A DNA stretch of 64,000 nt from Pseudofabraea citricarpa (lineage: Eukaryota > Ascomycota > Leotiomycetes > Helotiales > Dermateaceae), in assembly GCA_029641185.1 (NCBI GenBank), contig JAPWGK010000016.1, positions 1,054,001-1,118,000 of the forward strand, given 5' to 3'. The position numbers were made by a program, and so were the translations under genes. Numbering within the stretch: the stretch's first letter is position 1; every line of letters begins with the position of its first letter. Below the pieces are notes generated by a model that saw only the letters and a list, made by a program, of their open reading frames with translations, was not told where the DNA came from and ran no database searches. Shown here piece after piece: positions 11,687 through 24,711 of this stretch.

Positions 11687-13821
11687 ATGGCGCCTCAATA
11701 CTCAAGTAACGGCAGCTCCAAACTGCAGGTGCCCTTGACTTCTCCCTCCGTCTACTCATCCTCCATCTCGACCAACTTCTCGAACTCGACCTCCGACCTC
11801 TCCTCTGCCTACTCTCCGCGAGCATTGTACGCCGACACCTTCACGACTCGACCACACTCATCCGAGAGTGCTCCCGTCGAGCCATTACCTCGCTTTCGAA
11901 AAAGTATGAAGGACATAACGGGCTTCGCAACGACGGAGGATGAATTTGAACAACTGCCCTTGGCTGTACGCAGAAAGGTACGTGAGCTTTCTCTTGCCGT
12001 CGTCTTTACTACTTCCGTCGCAATGGGGGTGAACAATGGCGGGTGACTATCGAATCCTGGACATTTGATTCAACACTAGCTGCCGAAGCCTTCAAGTTGG
12101 ATTCTGTCACGGAGCCTCATTTTCTCCCACCAAAACATGTGCCAGGTCGCGGCAGACTTCGAAGAACAATTTTCTTATCTGAGCTCACGTTGGCCTGGTT
12201 GTTCCGAGCCACAGCTTCCATCTTTTCCTATTCCACTTTTGGCGGTGTGTGTCGAGTGTCGACTTCCTGCACGCTTTGGCACATTTTATGCACCTCCCGC
12301 TTTCTTTGGGGTTGGCGCATGGGACCTGCAGAGGGGTTGCGACGATGGCTTCTCTCCTTCAATCTCTTCGTGTCCAGAGTTCCGGTCTGACTATATACTC
12401 TCTAGTACTTCTCAACTTTAGAAAGACTCCGCTTCGCCCAGAACTCACGGTCCACTGCCCTCAATGACCTGCCTGTGCCTCGAACACGCAAGAGCTCTTT
12501 GGCCGACAGAAGAGGATTGAACATTCCTGTTATCGATTCTCGCAAGAAACACTCAGACTCGCGACGACAACGGAAACTGTCGAGGCAACAATCCGTGACA
12601 AGCAACGAAGCCTCCTGGTTCCTGTCGCTACCCGAGAAGATAAGGAAGAAGGAGTTCACACGGGAAGAACAGGTTATACTGGCAGGGCGGTTGCGTGAGA
12701 GTGTTATATTGGATGCCGCGGATGAAGCAATATACAAAGCCAGCCGTCGTGCCAGCCGAAACCTATCACCAATACCCTGTGCTCAGCAATCACCACGGAG
12801 GAATAGCATGGACAGCTGCTCGAGTACTATGGCCGAGACGATTTTCGAGAGCTTCCGGTGGATGGACGAGGAGAATAACCTTGATTTAAGTTTGAACTTG
12901 GATGATTACCATGCCAACCTGGATGGAGTTGTTCTCCCATCTCCAACAAACGATAGACGACCATCGTTCCGTCGACACATGTCGATCAGCAAGATTCCCT
13001 TTGGCCGCAATTCATTATCCTCTTCTACACAACCCCGATCTCCCAAATTTTCTTCGGAATCTAGCGGACATACTCGACAGAAATCCCGGACGATGTCGCT
13101 CATGTCACCCACACAACTGCAGATGGAGTCTTTAGGATCGATAGACCCAAATGCAACACACTATCAAGACCCAGAAGCACGCCTGAAGCTCCGTGTGTAC
13201 CTAGCATCTCCACAAAAGTTTGACGAAGCGATTGAATTCGGCTTCCCATCGATGGATGGACTAACCGACGGCGACAAGGAGAACAAACCCCCGAAGCGTA
13301 CATCAAAAGACAGTGCCGTCAAGCATTCATTTGCCACGGACAAGAGTAAAGAAACGTTCTTGAATGACGACACAGCCTCGCTATTCTCGGATGACATTTC
13401 CATGGCTGATCCCGAATCACCTGTAACGCCTATTGATCCCAAACACCGTGCGTCACCTGCATTTACTGGAAAGGGCAGCAAAGGCTCAGCGGATTTCTCA
13501 CATCTTGGTATTACAAAACCAACGGTTGTCAAGCAACAAGATGCATACACACAAGCGATGGCTGGAAGCAGGGAAATGACACTTCGGATGACGCTGACAC
13601 GGCCTGACTTGAGGGCTTCCGAGAACTCAATATACGGATGGCAGTCGCAGACATCCAAAAATACATTACGAGAAGAACCACTCGCATTAGAAGAACTAGA
13701 TGGGAAATATGATGGCCGGGGCCCATTTGGGGGTCCCGATGGGTGGGGACCTACAGAAAAAGATAATGGAGTAGTAAAGAGATTTTGGAATCGGGTCAAG
13801 AGCCCGAGGAAGAGCTCATAA
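11687..13821 (+). CDS. Disordered orphan protein, Ser/Arg-rich
   Basis: Two exons (11687-11977 and 12406-13821) join in phase across a 428-base intron, long for this window, to give 568 residues. The join yields LPLAVRRKYFSTLERLRFAQ (residues 91-110), a continuous amphipathic basic helix and the most likely conserved element. The rest is low complexity: a Ser/Thr-rich N-terminus, Arg/Ser-rich patches such as RRQRKLSRQQS and RRASRNLS that look like kinase sites, and a Gly/Pro-rich tail ending KRFWNRVKSPRKSS. There is no signal peptide, membrane span or catalytic motif. A regulatory or scaffold protein is possible, but I do not recognise the gene. A shorter exon hidden in the large intron cannot be excluded. 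Confidence 0.65.
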
Positions 13822-14465
13822 CAGATATATGATAGGGGGGTTTTGCTTTGTTGTTGTGCATTTTAGCGTGGCCTGGATGTGCACTTTAGTTTCTCAGTGT
13901 TCGTACAGCGCCTGATACTGTCTTGATACCACTTCTAGTCTTAATTGATGCATTTTACGTCTACCGGCCGATGGGTTTATGCAAGCTTTCTGACAAGAGA
14001 CACGTGCCACCGTTAATTCCCTAATTCCCACGTTGCTGGGTAGGCTTAATTGCCGGCCTCGACGATACCACAGACGGCTACCACAATCGATAGCGGACTT
14101 GATCAAGCTATGTAGATAGTCAAAGGTCACAGCGCTACTCTCGTGAGGCATAGCTTCAAGGACGATTGTTTGTCCGTATCGTGAATTGGAATGTTCGGAT
14201 GCCTCCTGATGTGGCAAGACCCCTCTTGGCAGTTGTCTGAGGCGTCATAGGCTCTCGCTAAATGTTTCAACAAGCTGTTACAAGCCACACCTCTATCATC
14301 CATCCAGAAGACACGCAATCAGCTGTGACATCTGTCAGACATCAATACACCCCCCAAATACAGCACGCCTTGAATTCCTTACTCTCTACCTCCAATATCA
14401 TCAAGCCGACTTGATGAGCATCCGCGCATCTTAATGCCCCATCACATCAATCAGAACTCGCGATC
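13822..14465. other. Intergenic region before VPS10
   Basis: 644 bases holding the 3' end of the orphan gene and the promoter of VPS10. I see no coding frame with support. A pyrimidine-rich stretch with CATC repeats lies just before the VPS10 start. Confidence 0.4.
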
Positions 14466-17400
14466 ATGAGGCTAGGTAGCTCCGAGGGAGCCAGCTGGCG
14501 ACGCCTGCTTATATCCACGCTTCTGTGTAGCAGCGCATACGCAAAGAAGGGTGCACCATCAATAAAGAGCACGCCAGTTCCATATCCCGCTTTCAACCTG
14601 CAGTACTTCGACGATTCCGATGTTGTTATGTACCAGGATGAGATCGAGCGCATTGTCTATAGGTCTGACAACGCTGGGGAGGAATGGCATAAGGTTGAGA
14701 AGATTCCAGACAAGTCAGCAGTCGAACTGCAGATGCACCCATACGACAACAAGAGAGCATATATTATCACCAGCGGCAGCACACACTGGGCCACAAATGA
14801 TAGAGGGAAGAGTTGGGAGGAGTTCTTTACGGATGCGCAGCCTAGCTTTTTCAGAGATGCCTTGACATTTCATGCTGGTGATCCTGATCGGATCATCTTC
14901 AATGGTATGGACTGCACAGGGATCTTCTGCGAGGAATTGGTAGGTTATCGTACAGCTACACTTTCAGTATCCATGCTTACTCTAAGTCTATAGACCCTAT
15001 ATACCACCAATGGCTTCTCCAAGGATGCCAAATTCCTGCGTGGCGATACAGCAGGCTGCCACTGGGCAAAGTCTTCAGATCTGTTTACTACGGGTCAAGA
15101 GGACCTCGACAAGAGTAGAATTCTTTGCGTAGTCAAGGGTAGCTTCTCTCCCCGGAGGAAAGATTATCGCCTTCTAGTTTCAGACAATTATTTTACCTCA
15201 AACGGCGACGATATCCAAGAATTCGAACCTGAGCTCGAGCCTGGCCGCACGGTCCAAGGCATTGTCAATTTGGCGGTGGTGCATAAATACTTGATCACTG
15301 CTGCGACAGCTGAAGGGACAGATGAGATGGCTTTATATGTTTCAGACGATACCCTCAAGTGGCATAGAGCCGAGTTCCCACACGATCACAAATTGACCGA
15401 AGAGGCATATACCGTTTTGGAAGGGACAAACTATAGTATTCAGATTGATGTTATGAGTACACGTCGTTCTAATCCAATGGGGGTTTTCTTGAGCAGCAAC
15501 TCCAACGGCACATACTTCACCCGAAATATGGAGCATACGAACAGAGCTGAAAATGGACTTGTTGATTTTGAGAAAATGTCTGGAGTTCAAGGAATCGTAC
15601 TGCTCAACACAGTTGATAATTGGGAGGAGGTTGAGAAGTCAAATGCTCAAAAGCGGGTTAAATCACAGATCAGTTTCGACGATGGACGCACTTGGCAAAG
15701 CATCAAAGCTGGCTCCAAGGACCTTCAGCTTCACTCCGTGACCGATTTAAGCAATTCCGGACGAGTGTTCTCAAGTCCGGCGCCTGGACTTGTCATGGGT
15801 GTCGGTAATACTGGCGAGAGTCTGAACTCATACAACGATGGCGATTTGTATGTGTCTGATGATGCTGGAATATCATGGCGTAAAGCTTTAGATGGGCCTC
15901 ACAAGTATGAATTCGGTGACCAAGGATCAATTTTGGTCGCTGTACACGAAGGAATCACAGATAAAATCAGCTATTCGCTAAATCATGGCAAGGATTGGGA
16001 CGAAGTTGAGCTTGACAACAAGATGCGTCCAATGCTTTTAACAACTACACAAGACTCGACAAGCTTGAAATTCCTGATGGTTGGCATAGACGATCGAAAG
16101 GACGATCAACAAAGCTACATTGTGGCTATAGATTTCGAAGACATGCACGAAGACAAATGCACCAAGGACGATATGGAGTTGTGGCATGCTAGGGTTGACT
16201 CTGATGGCAAACCGACTTGCTTGATGGGCCACACACAGTCTTACAGCCGCCGAAAGGCTGATGCAAATTGCTTCATCAAGAATGAATTCAAAGATCCTGA
16301 GGTAATTTCGACACCGTGTGATTGCACAGATGCCGATTTTGAATGTGATTACAACTTTGTCAGAAGCGCCGATCGCAAGGAATGCAAACAAGCTGGTCCT
16401 TTGGTTCTTCCCGAAGGTGCTTGCAAGGCATTTGGTCCAGAGGACACTTTCAAAGGATCATCTGGCTGGCGATTGATTCCGGGTAATGATTGTAAGAGGG
16501 TGGAAGGGAAACAGAGAGACGACCCTGTGGATAGGCCGTGTGCAGAATCAGCTAAGACCCCTTCTTCTGGCAAGATCTCCAATACACAGACACCGTTCAC
16601 CGGAAAGAACTTCGTTAACAAGGCATATCTTGAGCGAACTGGCATTAGTACTGGCGATGATGAAACTGTTATCATGCGCACCGACAATGGCGGAATCTTT
16701 TTATCTCACAACCACGGTAAAGAATGGACCGAGATCCTCAAGGACGAGAAGGTTGTGCAGATATACCCTCATCCTTATTTCAACGATGTGGTGTATTTCT
16801 TGACAAATAGCAAGACAGTCTACTATTCCATCGACCGAGGTGATAACATAAGAAGTTTCGAAGCACCGCTACCGCCAAATGACAAGAGATTGCCCGTTAT
16901 GAGCTTCCACCAAAAATACAAAGATTGGATCATCTGGACTGGCGCCAAGGATTGCGAGAGTAAGGAAGGCTGTCACTCCGTTGCGTCTTTGACCAAGGAT
17001 CGTGGGGATGATTGGTTGACTCTCCAAAGATATGTTGGAAGATGTGAATTCATTAAGGAAGTCCAGGCACAGTTCAGCAAGGGTAGCGCCGAGGATGAGA
17101 AACTCCGTGATCAACTAATTTACTGCGAGGTTCGAGAGCGAGAGAGTAATGACGCCACCGATAATCCTCTCCAATTGGTCTCAAGCGATAGCTTTTTCGC
17201 AAATACGCCAACGGTCCATTTCAAAAATATTATTGACTTTGCGACCATGTCGGAGTTTATTGTGGTTGCTACCAAGGATGAAGAACACCAAACTTTGAAG
17301 GTCGACGCGAGCGTTGATGGTTCAACTTTCGCCAACGCTTTATTCCCACATGGCTTTAACGTACCTCACCAACAAGCTTACACTGTCCTCGACAGTTCTA

Positions 17401-19086
17401 CCCATTCCGTTTTTCTACATGTAACTGTAGAAAACGAGCAGGGCTTCGAGTACGGGACGCTTATCAAGAGTAACTCGAACGGAACTTCGTATGTTCTCAG
17501 CTTGAACGCCGTGAACAGGGACCGCCAGGGCTATGTGGACTTTGAGAAAATGTTCGGGCTTGAGGGTGTCGCTATGGTCAATGTTGCCGCAAATTTTGAC
17601 ACGAAGAACAAAGCTGAGGGCAAGAAATTGAAAACGATGATAACCCACAACGATGGTGCCGAGTGGGACTACTTACCACCACCAAGTAAAAATCTTGATG
17701 GCAAGAGTTACTGCAGTGGATCTCTGGACAAGTGCTCACTCAACATCCACGGTTATACCGAACGATCCGATAAATCTCACACCTTTTCTTCTGCCTCTGC
17801 CATTGGTTTGATGGTCGGAGTCGGCAATGTTGGTCAATACCTAGGCTCTTATGGAGAAGCTGATACTTTTATGACTGCCGACGGTGGAATCACTTGGAAG
17901 CCTGTGAAGAAAGGCACTTACATGTGGGAGTTTGGAGACCAAGGTTCCATTATTGTGATTGTGAAAGAAAAAACGGAAACCAAAGTTGTTTTCTACTCTC
18001 TCAACGAAGGTGCCACATGGATCGAATATCAGTTTGCCGACAGTGAGATTCATGTAGACGATCTTACTACCGTACCAAGCGACAACTCTCGCAACTTTCT
18101 CCTTTGGGGCCATTCGGGTGACAAACTTATAACTGTCAACCTCAACTTTGATGGCTTAACAGACAATCAATGCAAACTGGACGAAAACAATGTTGAGGGT
18201 GGAGACTATCTGTTGTGGAAACCTAAGCACCCCAAGCAAGACAACGATTGTCTTTTCGGTCACATCTCTCAATACCACCGCAAGAGACCTGACGCAGAAT
18301 GCTACAATGGAAGAATGATTCCTCATCTTCACAATATTGCCAGCAACTGCACATGCACAAGACAAGACTTTGAATGGTAAGCCTCGGCCTTTGTGAATTC
18401 GACCCCAAGTTTGCTAACGTAGACATAGTGACTTTAATTATGAGAGACAAGTTGATGGATCATGCGCACTTGTCAAAGGTCTTGAACCCGCAGACCATTC
18501 TGCAATTTGCAAAGCCGACGATAGTGTCATCGAATACTACGATCCTACTGGCTACCGCCGTATTCCTCTCACAACCTGTGTTGGTGGCAAGGAAATGGAT
18601 ATCAGCGTTGCTCATCCATGCCCTGGCAAAGAAGACGAGTTCAAGAAGGCGCGTGGTGCATCAGCCGTAGGCATCTTCTTCGCTGTGACAATTCCAATTG
18701 CTATTGCATCCGCCGCAGGATACTGGGTCTGGACCAACTGGAATCGCAAATTCGGCCAGATCCGGCTTGGAGAACAATGTAGGCATTTTACCTTTCCCTC
18801 CCAGTTCCACTAAGAATGCTAACACATGACCGTAGCTTCCTTCGATGGAGAAGCTCCATATATCAAGTATCCAGTCATGGTACTTTCGGCGCTTGTAGCA
18901 ATTGCCCAAGCACTTCCATTGCTTGCATCTAGTCTGTGGCGCTCAGCTACCAACGCGTTCGGCCGTGGTGCGTCAAACAGGAGGTTTACAACTCGTGATA
19001 GCTTTGCGAGAGGAAGAGGAGATTATGCCGTTGTCGATGAGGATGAGGGTGAGCTATTGGGTGATGATAGTGATGAGGACGCGTGA
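14466..19086 (+). CDS. VPS10: Vacuolar protein sorting/targeting receptor Vps10 (sortilin family)
   Basis: Four exons (14466-14939, 14994-18376, 18429-18778, 18836-19086) join in phase to 1485 residues, the usual length. Vps10 is the type I trans-Golgi receptor that binds soluble hydrolases such as carboxypeptidase Y and delivers them to endosomes. Residues 1-25 form a signal peptide ending in SAYAKK. Two sortilin beta-propeller domains follow, each with Asp-box repeats (SDDAGISW, SLNHGKDW, SHNHGKEW, SLNEGATW) and each closed by a 10CC cysteine module (CDCTDADFECDYNF in the first, CTCTRQDFEWCDFNY across the exon 2/3 junction in the second). Membrane segments lie near 1361-1385 (AVGIFFAVTIPIAIASAAGY) and near 1413-1436; the tail is acidic (DEDEGELLGDDSDEDA). 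The next gene, PMT4, is convergent. Confidence 0.95.
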
Positions 19087-20646
19087 GAGAATACTTGCTC
19101 GTGTACTACGTTTCGGGGCCCACCGGAAGCTCTTATGTTTAAATTTGGGAATTAAATGATTTTGGTCAAAGAGGAGTGAGGGGGGAGTTTTTATTTCGCT
19201 TTTTGGGAAAGATTGAGTAAAATCCCCAAATTATGCAAAGCGTAGGATACGGCATAAAAAGGGGAAGGACTTGTCACGCCTTGTGCTCTTTAGAATTCTT
19301 TCAGCGTTTGTCTTTTGTGCTATATGTATATCAGAGGGTGAGAGCCTGTGTTCTGTATATCGTGTCCCAAATCCCCTAGTGTCTTTGAATGCGTGAAAGC
19401 TACCTAGGTAGGTACCCAAGTGATTTCATTCCCTTGCACATGCCTTTGACTGAAGTCGGTTTGATTCACCAGGCTGGCTTGCGCTACAAGGTCGAAGATG
19501 GTTGATTGAGCGAAAGCAGCGGTTTCTTGTTATGCTTCCGATGTATCCAGTAACTTGGGATGCCGTAATTCAGGTGTGTACGTGGACTGAATTTGCAGCA
19601 TGAAAAAAGATGGAGTGGACTTCCAGCTGACAGGATGGGTCGCCGAGTCTAGCTGCTGCTGTTGGTTTGTTGTTCGCTGATCACAGAACCCACTTCCTCT
19701 TAAGAGTGGCTTCCCATAAAGAAGTTGGTTGCCGGTGAGCCTCGTTTTGAAAGTGCTGCCCGCGATCCAGTTCGAGACGGAGCTCTTGCTAGTATCCATT
19801 TGAAACCTGTCTTCAACAAACAAAGGTGCGAGTACTCCGATGACCTTGGAACCACATGCTAGGTAGGTATGTATGTATGTATATATGTATGATGTTGCAG
19901 ACGCTCGTAGAAGGCATGCTGCTCTAAGGGAGAGTACGCACACAACTCTAGCGACGAAGGAGAAATTTGAGAGATACTTTAATCATATTTTAATTAAGGG
20001 TCAGCGTGGTTGAGACTCCGTGTCTCCTTCTGCTGCTGAGTGTCTAATCGGTTCGTCAATGCTGAGAGCGATTCGTTGCCTGTAATGGTCCAGCTCAAGA
20101 GAACACTACACTCACTTTTAAGTTGTTGTGTTTTTCTTTCTGAACTGTGCCAGAGGGTAGTCTAGGATTCGCAAAACAACGAGTACTGATATATGTCTAT
20201 TTCCCCTTGTAGGCAAAACACCAGGATCAACACAAAAACGAGCTCGCCTCATACAACACACAAGGGCATAACACAGGTCATTTCTATGGGCTGATCTGGT
20301 ATAGATTTTGGTCTGCTATTGCCATCGCATGAATATTGCTCACAAGGTAGACTCAAGGTTGAATTAGATATCCAGCAAGTAAAGAGCAGCTGTGGAAGAT
20401 TTTGTTTCAAGCTGAAAATCAAGAATAGATAGAGGTTGCAAACATAAATTAGCTTGGTTGAGACATAATTTAATTCAGAGATATCCCCCAATCCTTTCTG
20501 AAAGATATGAGATCGAAGTGCGCCATTATTTGCACACCTCAAAGCACCAACTGAGCGCTACACGCCTCCCGATTTTCGCCCATACTTTTACATATCAGAT
20601 TTACACAGCCCTCCCAAAGATCTAGCAATCACTATGCTCCACTCAT
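19087..20646. other. Convergent spacer between VPS10 and PMT4
   Basis: About 1.6 kb holding the two 3' UTRs. It includes a (GTAT)n microsatellite at about 19864-19890. The short frames have no recognisable domain, and I see no RNA gene. Confidence 0.4.
19862..19892. repeat. GTAT tetranucleotide microsatellite
   Basis: The run GGTAGGTATGTATGTATGTA continues into ATATGTATG, making about six imperfect 4-base units between convergent genes. Confidence 0.7.
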
Positions 20647-23093
20647 TTATTTAGCGAAGTGTAGATCGTAGCCCAGCCACTTTCTTGCGTTGACCTCTGG
20701 TACTGAGAGGCCTGGGTAACCATAGGTCAATGGCAAGAACCAGTACCAGCCTCCAAGGATGATCAAAATGATAGCGCCAGCTGCAGCCCATGAGGTCATG
20801 AGGTTCTGGCCAGCGAGCTTCTCGCGAGCTGGAAGGTGTTTTCTAACGGCACCGGCCTTCTTGCCGGCCTTTCCTGGAGTCGTATCATCAAGTACTGGCT
20901 CAACGTTAAAGATAAACTCAAGGAGAGCGCCTGCCACTAATGACGATGCTAGATGTGCGGGTAAGTAATGATGCAAGAAAAGTTGACGGCCCATAAGATA
21001 AAAGGGAAGATAATGAGTAGCCCAGGCCAAGAAGAAGAAACCGGTCGAGTTATATAAGCGAGATCGGGTACCTGAGTAGAACGGTTAGCGATGTCAGGTA
21101 ACGGCAATAATCATGATACTTACGTTGATCTAGAGCATCGACACCGCGACGCAGTGAAAGCTGGTCGGCGGCAATAATGCCCGCATACACAGCCAACAAA
21201 CTACTGGCCAACCACCATCCCAATGGATTTCCAAGGAAGTAAATTTGCTGTCTAGTATCGGCTTTGGTCCAGAAGCTGACTCCTCTCAATAGGAATGGCC
21301 ACATGAAAGGTTCGCTGGCATAAGGATGGCTTGCAGTCAATGCATTGTTATGGAAGAACATGGATCGTTGAAGCTCAAACCATTTCTGAAGGAAAGGCAT
21401 GGTCTTAACCTTGCGCTCTTCCTTAACCAAACGAGGGCTGTCTGCTGGAATGGATGGTACCTCGTCGACAAACCAGATGTTGGATGTTTGTCCAAGGTTC
21501 TTGTTTCCATTGATCTCTTGTTGCTTGTAAGCCCAGTCTGGCAATGGTGTGGTGTGAGTCCACATGGCAACCTTGCTTGGGTAATGGACAAGCTTGAATT
21601 GTCCAGACAAGCTCTTAAAGTCCTGTCCTGGTTTACCATTCTCAATGCGAAGTTCAAACAGGGTATCGTTGAAGCGATCGCCATTGGCGTCAGAAAGAGG
21701 CACGGTGGTAAACTCTTGGTTTGTTGGGTAGTAAGGAGAAGCAACATCATGCGACAAGAGCATTGTGTCTGTAACAACGTGTCTTAATCTGACCACTTCA
21801 CCATGCTTAACATGTCGATTTATGTTCTTGTCATCAGTAGCTGGAAGAATTTGCCAGTGGTTGTTGGCATCCTTGTGAGGATAACCGGTGACTTGCTGGC
21901 CTTGACTCGAAACACGTCCATCATCATATCTCAAAGGATACTTGTCAGGATGACTGTGCAAATATCCGTGAGTTTCCTTGTGCTTCATTGCAATATCATC
22001 ATAATAATTGATAGTGACGGCATTTGCGGTCATGGTGTTGTCGCTTAAGGTCTCCTGGAAAGCTGGCGACATGAAGTCGTCTCCTGGGCCGGACTTGGTC
22101 AAGATGGCGAAATGCACCTGGAACCAGAACAGATAGAAAAAGAAAGGTACAACAATCAGAGAAAACGCTCGTGCTGCGAAGTGCTTGCCAAACTCGGGAA
22201 GATCCAGAGCTCCTTGGCGACGGTTGATGTCCAAGAGACCCCAAAGATCGATTGCCACAGCAGATCCAATTGTCACGAATGCGAAGAGACCGACATACTT
22301 GGTGGAGATAACACAGCTAAGGGCAAATCCAGTCAAGAGAAGCCACTTCCACCACTTGCGTCCAAAAGGCTCATGTCTTAGCTTGTAGAATCGGATGTAG
22401 GCGAGTAAAGTGCAAGCCATCGCAAACACAAGAGTAGCATCTAGAAGAATCAGGCGCGTTTGACCGATGTGTGCGTTATCGAAGAGTACCAAGCAAGCTG
22501 AAAGAATGCATGCAGGCAGAGTATAGCCAGATTCCCACATGATGTCGAAGACCACAGGTACAGTCAAGGCACCCAAAAGAGCTGGCATGGCACGGTATGC
22601 CACATATGGAACCTTGTTTGTAATGTACGAATCGCCAATGTTCTCGAAGTGGAAGTTTCCATCGTATCCCACAAACCATCCCATTAAGGCGAAGAGGAGT
22701 TTTCCGAAAGGTGGATGAACATCGAAGAAGTAGGTTCGCTCGAGATAGTATGATGCGAACTATTCAGGGTAATAGTCAGCATCAATGCCCTCCAGTATTG
22801 TTCATTTCAAGTCAAGGCAATCTTACCTTTCCAAAATGAACTTCATCAAACACAACCTCATTAGGATGGCTGATACCCCAGAATCTTGTGATGAAAGCCA
22901 GTAGTGTGATAACACCCAATGCGATTCGATAGTCCCATTCAACCGCAGAACCCTTCTTCAGAAGATTCTCCTTGACCAAGGCATCCAGCTCGGCATCGCG
23001 AGGGGCAGCAATGCCAGTGGAGAAAGCATCTTTGGCCTTTACAGGATTCGCAACGTCTTTGCGCTTCCGCACAGAACCCGCCGGTGAAGTCAT
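20647..23093 (-). CDS. PMT4: Dolichyl-phosphate-mannose:protein O-mannosyltransferase Pmt4
   Basis: Three exons read from the minus strand (23093-22827, 22759-21124, 21071-20647) join in phase to 775 residues. Pmt4 is an ER enzyme that transfers mannose from Dol-P-Man to Ser/Thr of secretory and membrane proteins, acting as a homodimer in yeast. The diagnostic first lumenal loop carries EVVFDEVHFGK with the Asp-Glu pair, and after the first intron the family motif HPPFGK. A central MIR region includes GPGDDFMSPAFQETL, DGRVSSQGQQVTGY and LLSHDVASPYYPTNQE. C-terminal spans include FYLMGRQLFLHHYLPAHL, typical of the family. The MIR loop and the N-terminus match Pmt4 better than Pmt1 or Pmt2. Promoter elements would lie in the interval shared with the RidA gene. 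Confidence 0.94.
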
Positions 23094-23736
23094 TGTGAGG
23101 TGAACTCAGAGAAAAGAAAAAGAATTTCTAGATGACACAAAAAGGAGGCTGTCAGCTTAAGTTCTGTGCAACGGCTAAAGCTCAGACTTCCGCCTAGGCC
23201 TAAGAGCTGTTGTTGGATGGTTGGATGGGGTGAAACTTACAAGATGCTGAGCTTAGCAATGTATCAATGAGCGTATGAAGAGAGCATTGATCCTCGAAAC
23301 AGATCAAGAGGCGTTTGTCCTTTTTGTTAAGTCGTGCAGAAGTTGCAACCCCTTGATAGATGGAATTTTGACAGCCGCGTCTGGGATTCTGAGAGCTGGC
23401 CTTTCGCGTGGAGCTCCCTCGTTAAAAAAGTAGCGCGATGACGAGGCTCCGTATCATGTCATGAACAACTCTGATTTATATGACAATTGCTGGACGACTT
23501 CAGGTGGTGCAAGTTATGTAGGGCTACAGGAGCTGCGGATTGCCATACACTGAGTATCTTTGTACAATTCATTTTCCAGCCTCCCGCCATTAAAGTGGTA
23601 AATCTTGCTGCCTATGAACCATGAATCACGTGTATGCCAGAAAGGGGCTGCGGAGGGCTTCGGAGCTCACACCCTGCCATCCTTGATAGCACGAGAAGAC
23701 CATCATTCGAAGTTCGTTAATTCATATCAGCCAAGC
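23094..23736. promoter_or_regulatory. Divergent promoter between PMT4 and the RidA gene
   Basis: 643 bases upstream of both genes. The open frame near 23605 is only the upstream extension of RidA exon 1 without a clear start. I see no other feature beyond TA-rich patches. Confidence 0.4.
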
Positions 23737-24334
23737 ATGAATTCCATAAAGCACGCCTTGCCGCGGGTTGCAATGCAGCTGGGTCATATGGCCAGTCGGC
23801 CAACGACAACAGCAGGTGCTGCGAGTATCGGAGTGAGGAATAACTCGAACATGTCAATAATTCTAACGAAGAATGCCATGCTACGTCTGTAACTTCTCAA
23901 GCCCTTTTCCCTTCGAAGACTGACATTATTGCGTCGATAGCTGTTGGTCCTTATGTAAGGAGTCTCCCTTCAACAGATCAAATCAGGCTCACGTGAATTA
24001 ACGAACTGTCAAGTCACAAGCGATCAAGACGCCTCATGCTATTTATTGCTCAGGTCAACTTCCCGCAGATGCCCAGGGTAATCTAGTCGATGGTGATATG
24101 GGCGAGAAGACCAAGGCCTGTCTGCTGGCCCTGAAAGCAGTTCTCGTCGAAGGAGGATCTTCCCTCGAGAAAATCGTCAAGGTCCAGATCTTCTTGACCG
24201 ATATGAGCGATTTCGGTGCAATGAATGCTGAGTATGAGAAATGGATCACGCATCGACCGGCTAGGAGTTGTGTAGCCGTCAAGCAGTTGCCAAAGGGTGT
24301 TCCAATTGAGATCGAGTGTGTTGCGTTGCCATAA
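23737..24334 (+). CDS. RidA/YjgF/UK114 enamine-imine deaminase, probably mitochondrial
   Basis: Three exons (23737-23884, 23941-23954, 24014-24334) join in phase to 160 residues; the middle exon is only 14 bases. Splicing yields LTKNAMLPVGPYSQAIK, the N-terminal family signature, then CSGQLPADAQGN, a GGSSLEKIVKVQIFLTDM helix and the C-terminal signature RPARSCVAVKQLPKG. The Arg in PARS binds the substrate carboxylate in RidA enzymes, which hydrolyse reactive 2-aminoacrylate and related imines from PLP enzymes. The first 38 residues (MNSIKHALPRVAMQLGHMAS and on) are basic and amphipathic, like a mitochondrial presequence and like yeast Mmf1. A second ATG at 23851 would give a cytosolic Hmf1-like form. 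The first donor (GTCTGT) is unusual but gives the only sensible join. Confidence 0.85.
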
Positions 24335-24711
24335 TCCACACAATATACTGCCCATCAAAAGGGATTTTACTCTTCATAAATTCTGGTGAAATTGGTATCT
24401 AGGTAAGTGGTACGTCGCTCGAAGATAAAGTTCGCTGCAGTAGTAAAGGCAAGTTTCCATTTGAACGATCGAAGTTTGGATGTTTTCTAGTTGCTGTTTA
24501 AATATCTTCTTGTGATGTTCTGTGCTTTCTTTCACGGCTTGATTCGGTCACCATCGGACTGGGTTACTCAAAAGTGTTTAGTTAGTATTGAGCCAGCTAG
24601 GTCACTTCGTTTATCACCTACACGGTACCTGAATGTTCTACTCCACTCTCAAGTAGTCAATGAGCATTGGCCATTAATTGCACTATGTACATGAAATCCT
24701 ATTTTGAAGGC
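24335..24711. other. Convergent spacer
   Basis: 377 bases between the 3' ends of the RidA gene and the acetylesterase gene. Nothing beyond UTR sequence is visible. Confidence 0.4.

Noticed and set aside
13164..13799. 211-codon minus-strand frame
   Set aside because: Lies wholly inside exon 2 of the orphan gene on the plus strand and has no features of its own; antisense shadow.
21326..21787. 153-codon plus-strand frame
   Set aside because: Antisense to the MIR region of PMT4.
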